From NCBI GenBank assembly GCA_023139715.1, contig JAGLNB010000115.1, forward strand, positions 1 through 6,012: DNA of 6,012 bases, read 5' to 3'. The notes below the pieces were generated by a model. The model did not search any database. It had not been told where the DNA came from and worked only from the letters and a program-made list of their open reading frames with translations. How positions within the stretch are numbered: the first letter of the stretch is position 1; each line of letters begins with the position of its first letter. Made by a program: the position numbers and the translations under genes. This stretch comes from Planctomycetota bacterium (lineage in GTDB: Bacteria > Planctomycetota > Phycisphaerae > Sedimentisphaerales > Anaerobacaceae). Below are positions 5,702-6,012 of the stretch, piece after piece.

Positions 5702-6012
5702 TTAGAAGAACGCACCAAAAATAATTCCTGATATTGTAGCCATAGTTACAACAAGGCAAACAAAAACAACGGTTTTTTGTGTTCCCATTACGCTTCTAAT
5801 TACCAGCATATTCGGCAGCGACAGAGCTGGCCCGGCCAGTAGCAGCGCAAGAGCCGGCCCTTTTCCCATGCCATTTCCAATTAGTCCCTGCAAAATCGGC
5901 ACTTCCGTCAGCGTAGCGAAATACATAAAGGCACCTGCAACAGATGCAAAAAGATTAGCCCATAACGAATTTCCGCCAACGACAGCGGTTATCCAGTTTG
6001 ATGGTATAATCC
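5702..6012 (-). CDS. YraQ/DUF318-type permease, C-terminal part (5' end outside window)
   Basis: The minus-strand frame is open to the window edge, giving the last ~103 residues; the internal ATG at 5926 is not the true start, since similarity to the family continues upstream (NWITAVVGGNSLWANLFASV). The sequence contains the conserved family segments TLTEVPILQGL and GKGPALALLLAGPALSLPN, then a final hydrophobic helix. These identify the predicted permease family PF03773 (DUF318, including YraQ and ArsP/ArtA-like proteins). The fragment is almost entirely membrane helices. One characterised branch (ArsP) exports organoarsenicals, but most members have unknown substrates and the distinguishing N-terminal half is missing. 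It is the upstream visible gene of the redox operon, 30 bases ahead of the small thioredoxin. The operon promoter and any regulator lie outside the window. Confidence 0.88.
   Translation of the reverse strand, partial: IIPSNWITAVVGGNSLWANLFASVAGAFMYFATLTEVPILQGLIGNGMGKGPALALLLAGPALSLPNMLVIRSVMGTQKTVVFVCLVVTMATISGIIFGAFF

Overview
The window looks like part of a bacterial chromosome, probably from an anaerobic or microaerophilic member of the Planctomycetota (Phycisphaerae-like) or the sister Lentisphaerae. The main clue is the protein entering at the left edge. It ends in the prepilin-associated H-X9-DG motif and a 'GFLSPDNSAYDL' type tail, a family greatly expanded in those groups. DUF1638 is mostly seen in anaerobes and agrees with this. 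Base composition is moderately AT-rich by eye. The lineage is an inference from these families, not a phylogenetic result.

Layout. Positions 1-969 (+ strand) hold the end of an H-X9-DG pseudopilin-like protein, overlapped by four bases by a ComF-family phosphoribosyltransferase. A strong perfect hairpin (980-1008) closes this unit and faces the convergent minus-strand genes. All genes from 1016 to 6012 are on the minus strand, in three units. (a) A DUF1638 protein is followed 20 bases later by a LexA/CI-like XRE-S24 regulator, with a good sigma70-type promoter in front (2579-2607). (b) A single phosphomannomutase/phosphoglucomutase has its own promoter (4137-4166). (c) A tightly packed redox operon enters from the right edge: a YraQ/DUF318-type permease (partial), a small CPKC thioredoxin-fold protein, a membrane-anchored CIPC thioredoxin, and a CcdA/DsbD-type transmembrane electron carrier.

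How the genes work together. The redox operon contains what is needed for a thiol relay across the membrane: a cytoplasmic dithiol protein, a membrane carrier, an external thioredoxin, and a permease that may be the served transporter. The substrate cannot be read from this window; metalloid or thiol-linked export is only a possibility. The DUF1638-regulator pair is probably co-transcribed. An imperfect dyad over its -35 box is a candidate autoregulatory operator. The pilin-like/ComF pair suggests, but does not prove, a link to DNA uptake.

No RNA genes, CRISPR arrays, insertion sequences or other mobile elements were seen. No gene-free stretch exceeds about 170 bases. Nothing here is clearly a new system; the most interesting points are the redox-permease operon and the pairing of DUF1638 with an S24 regulator.
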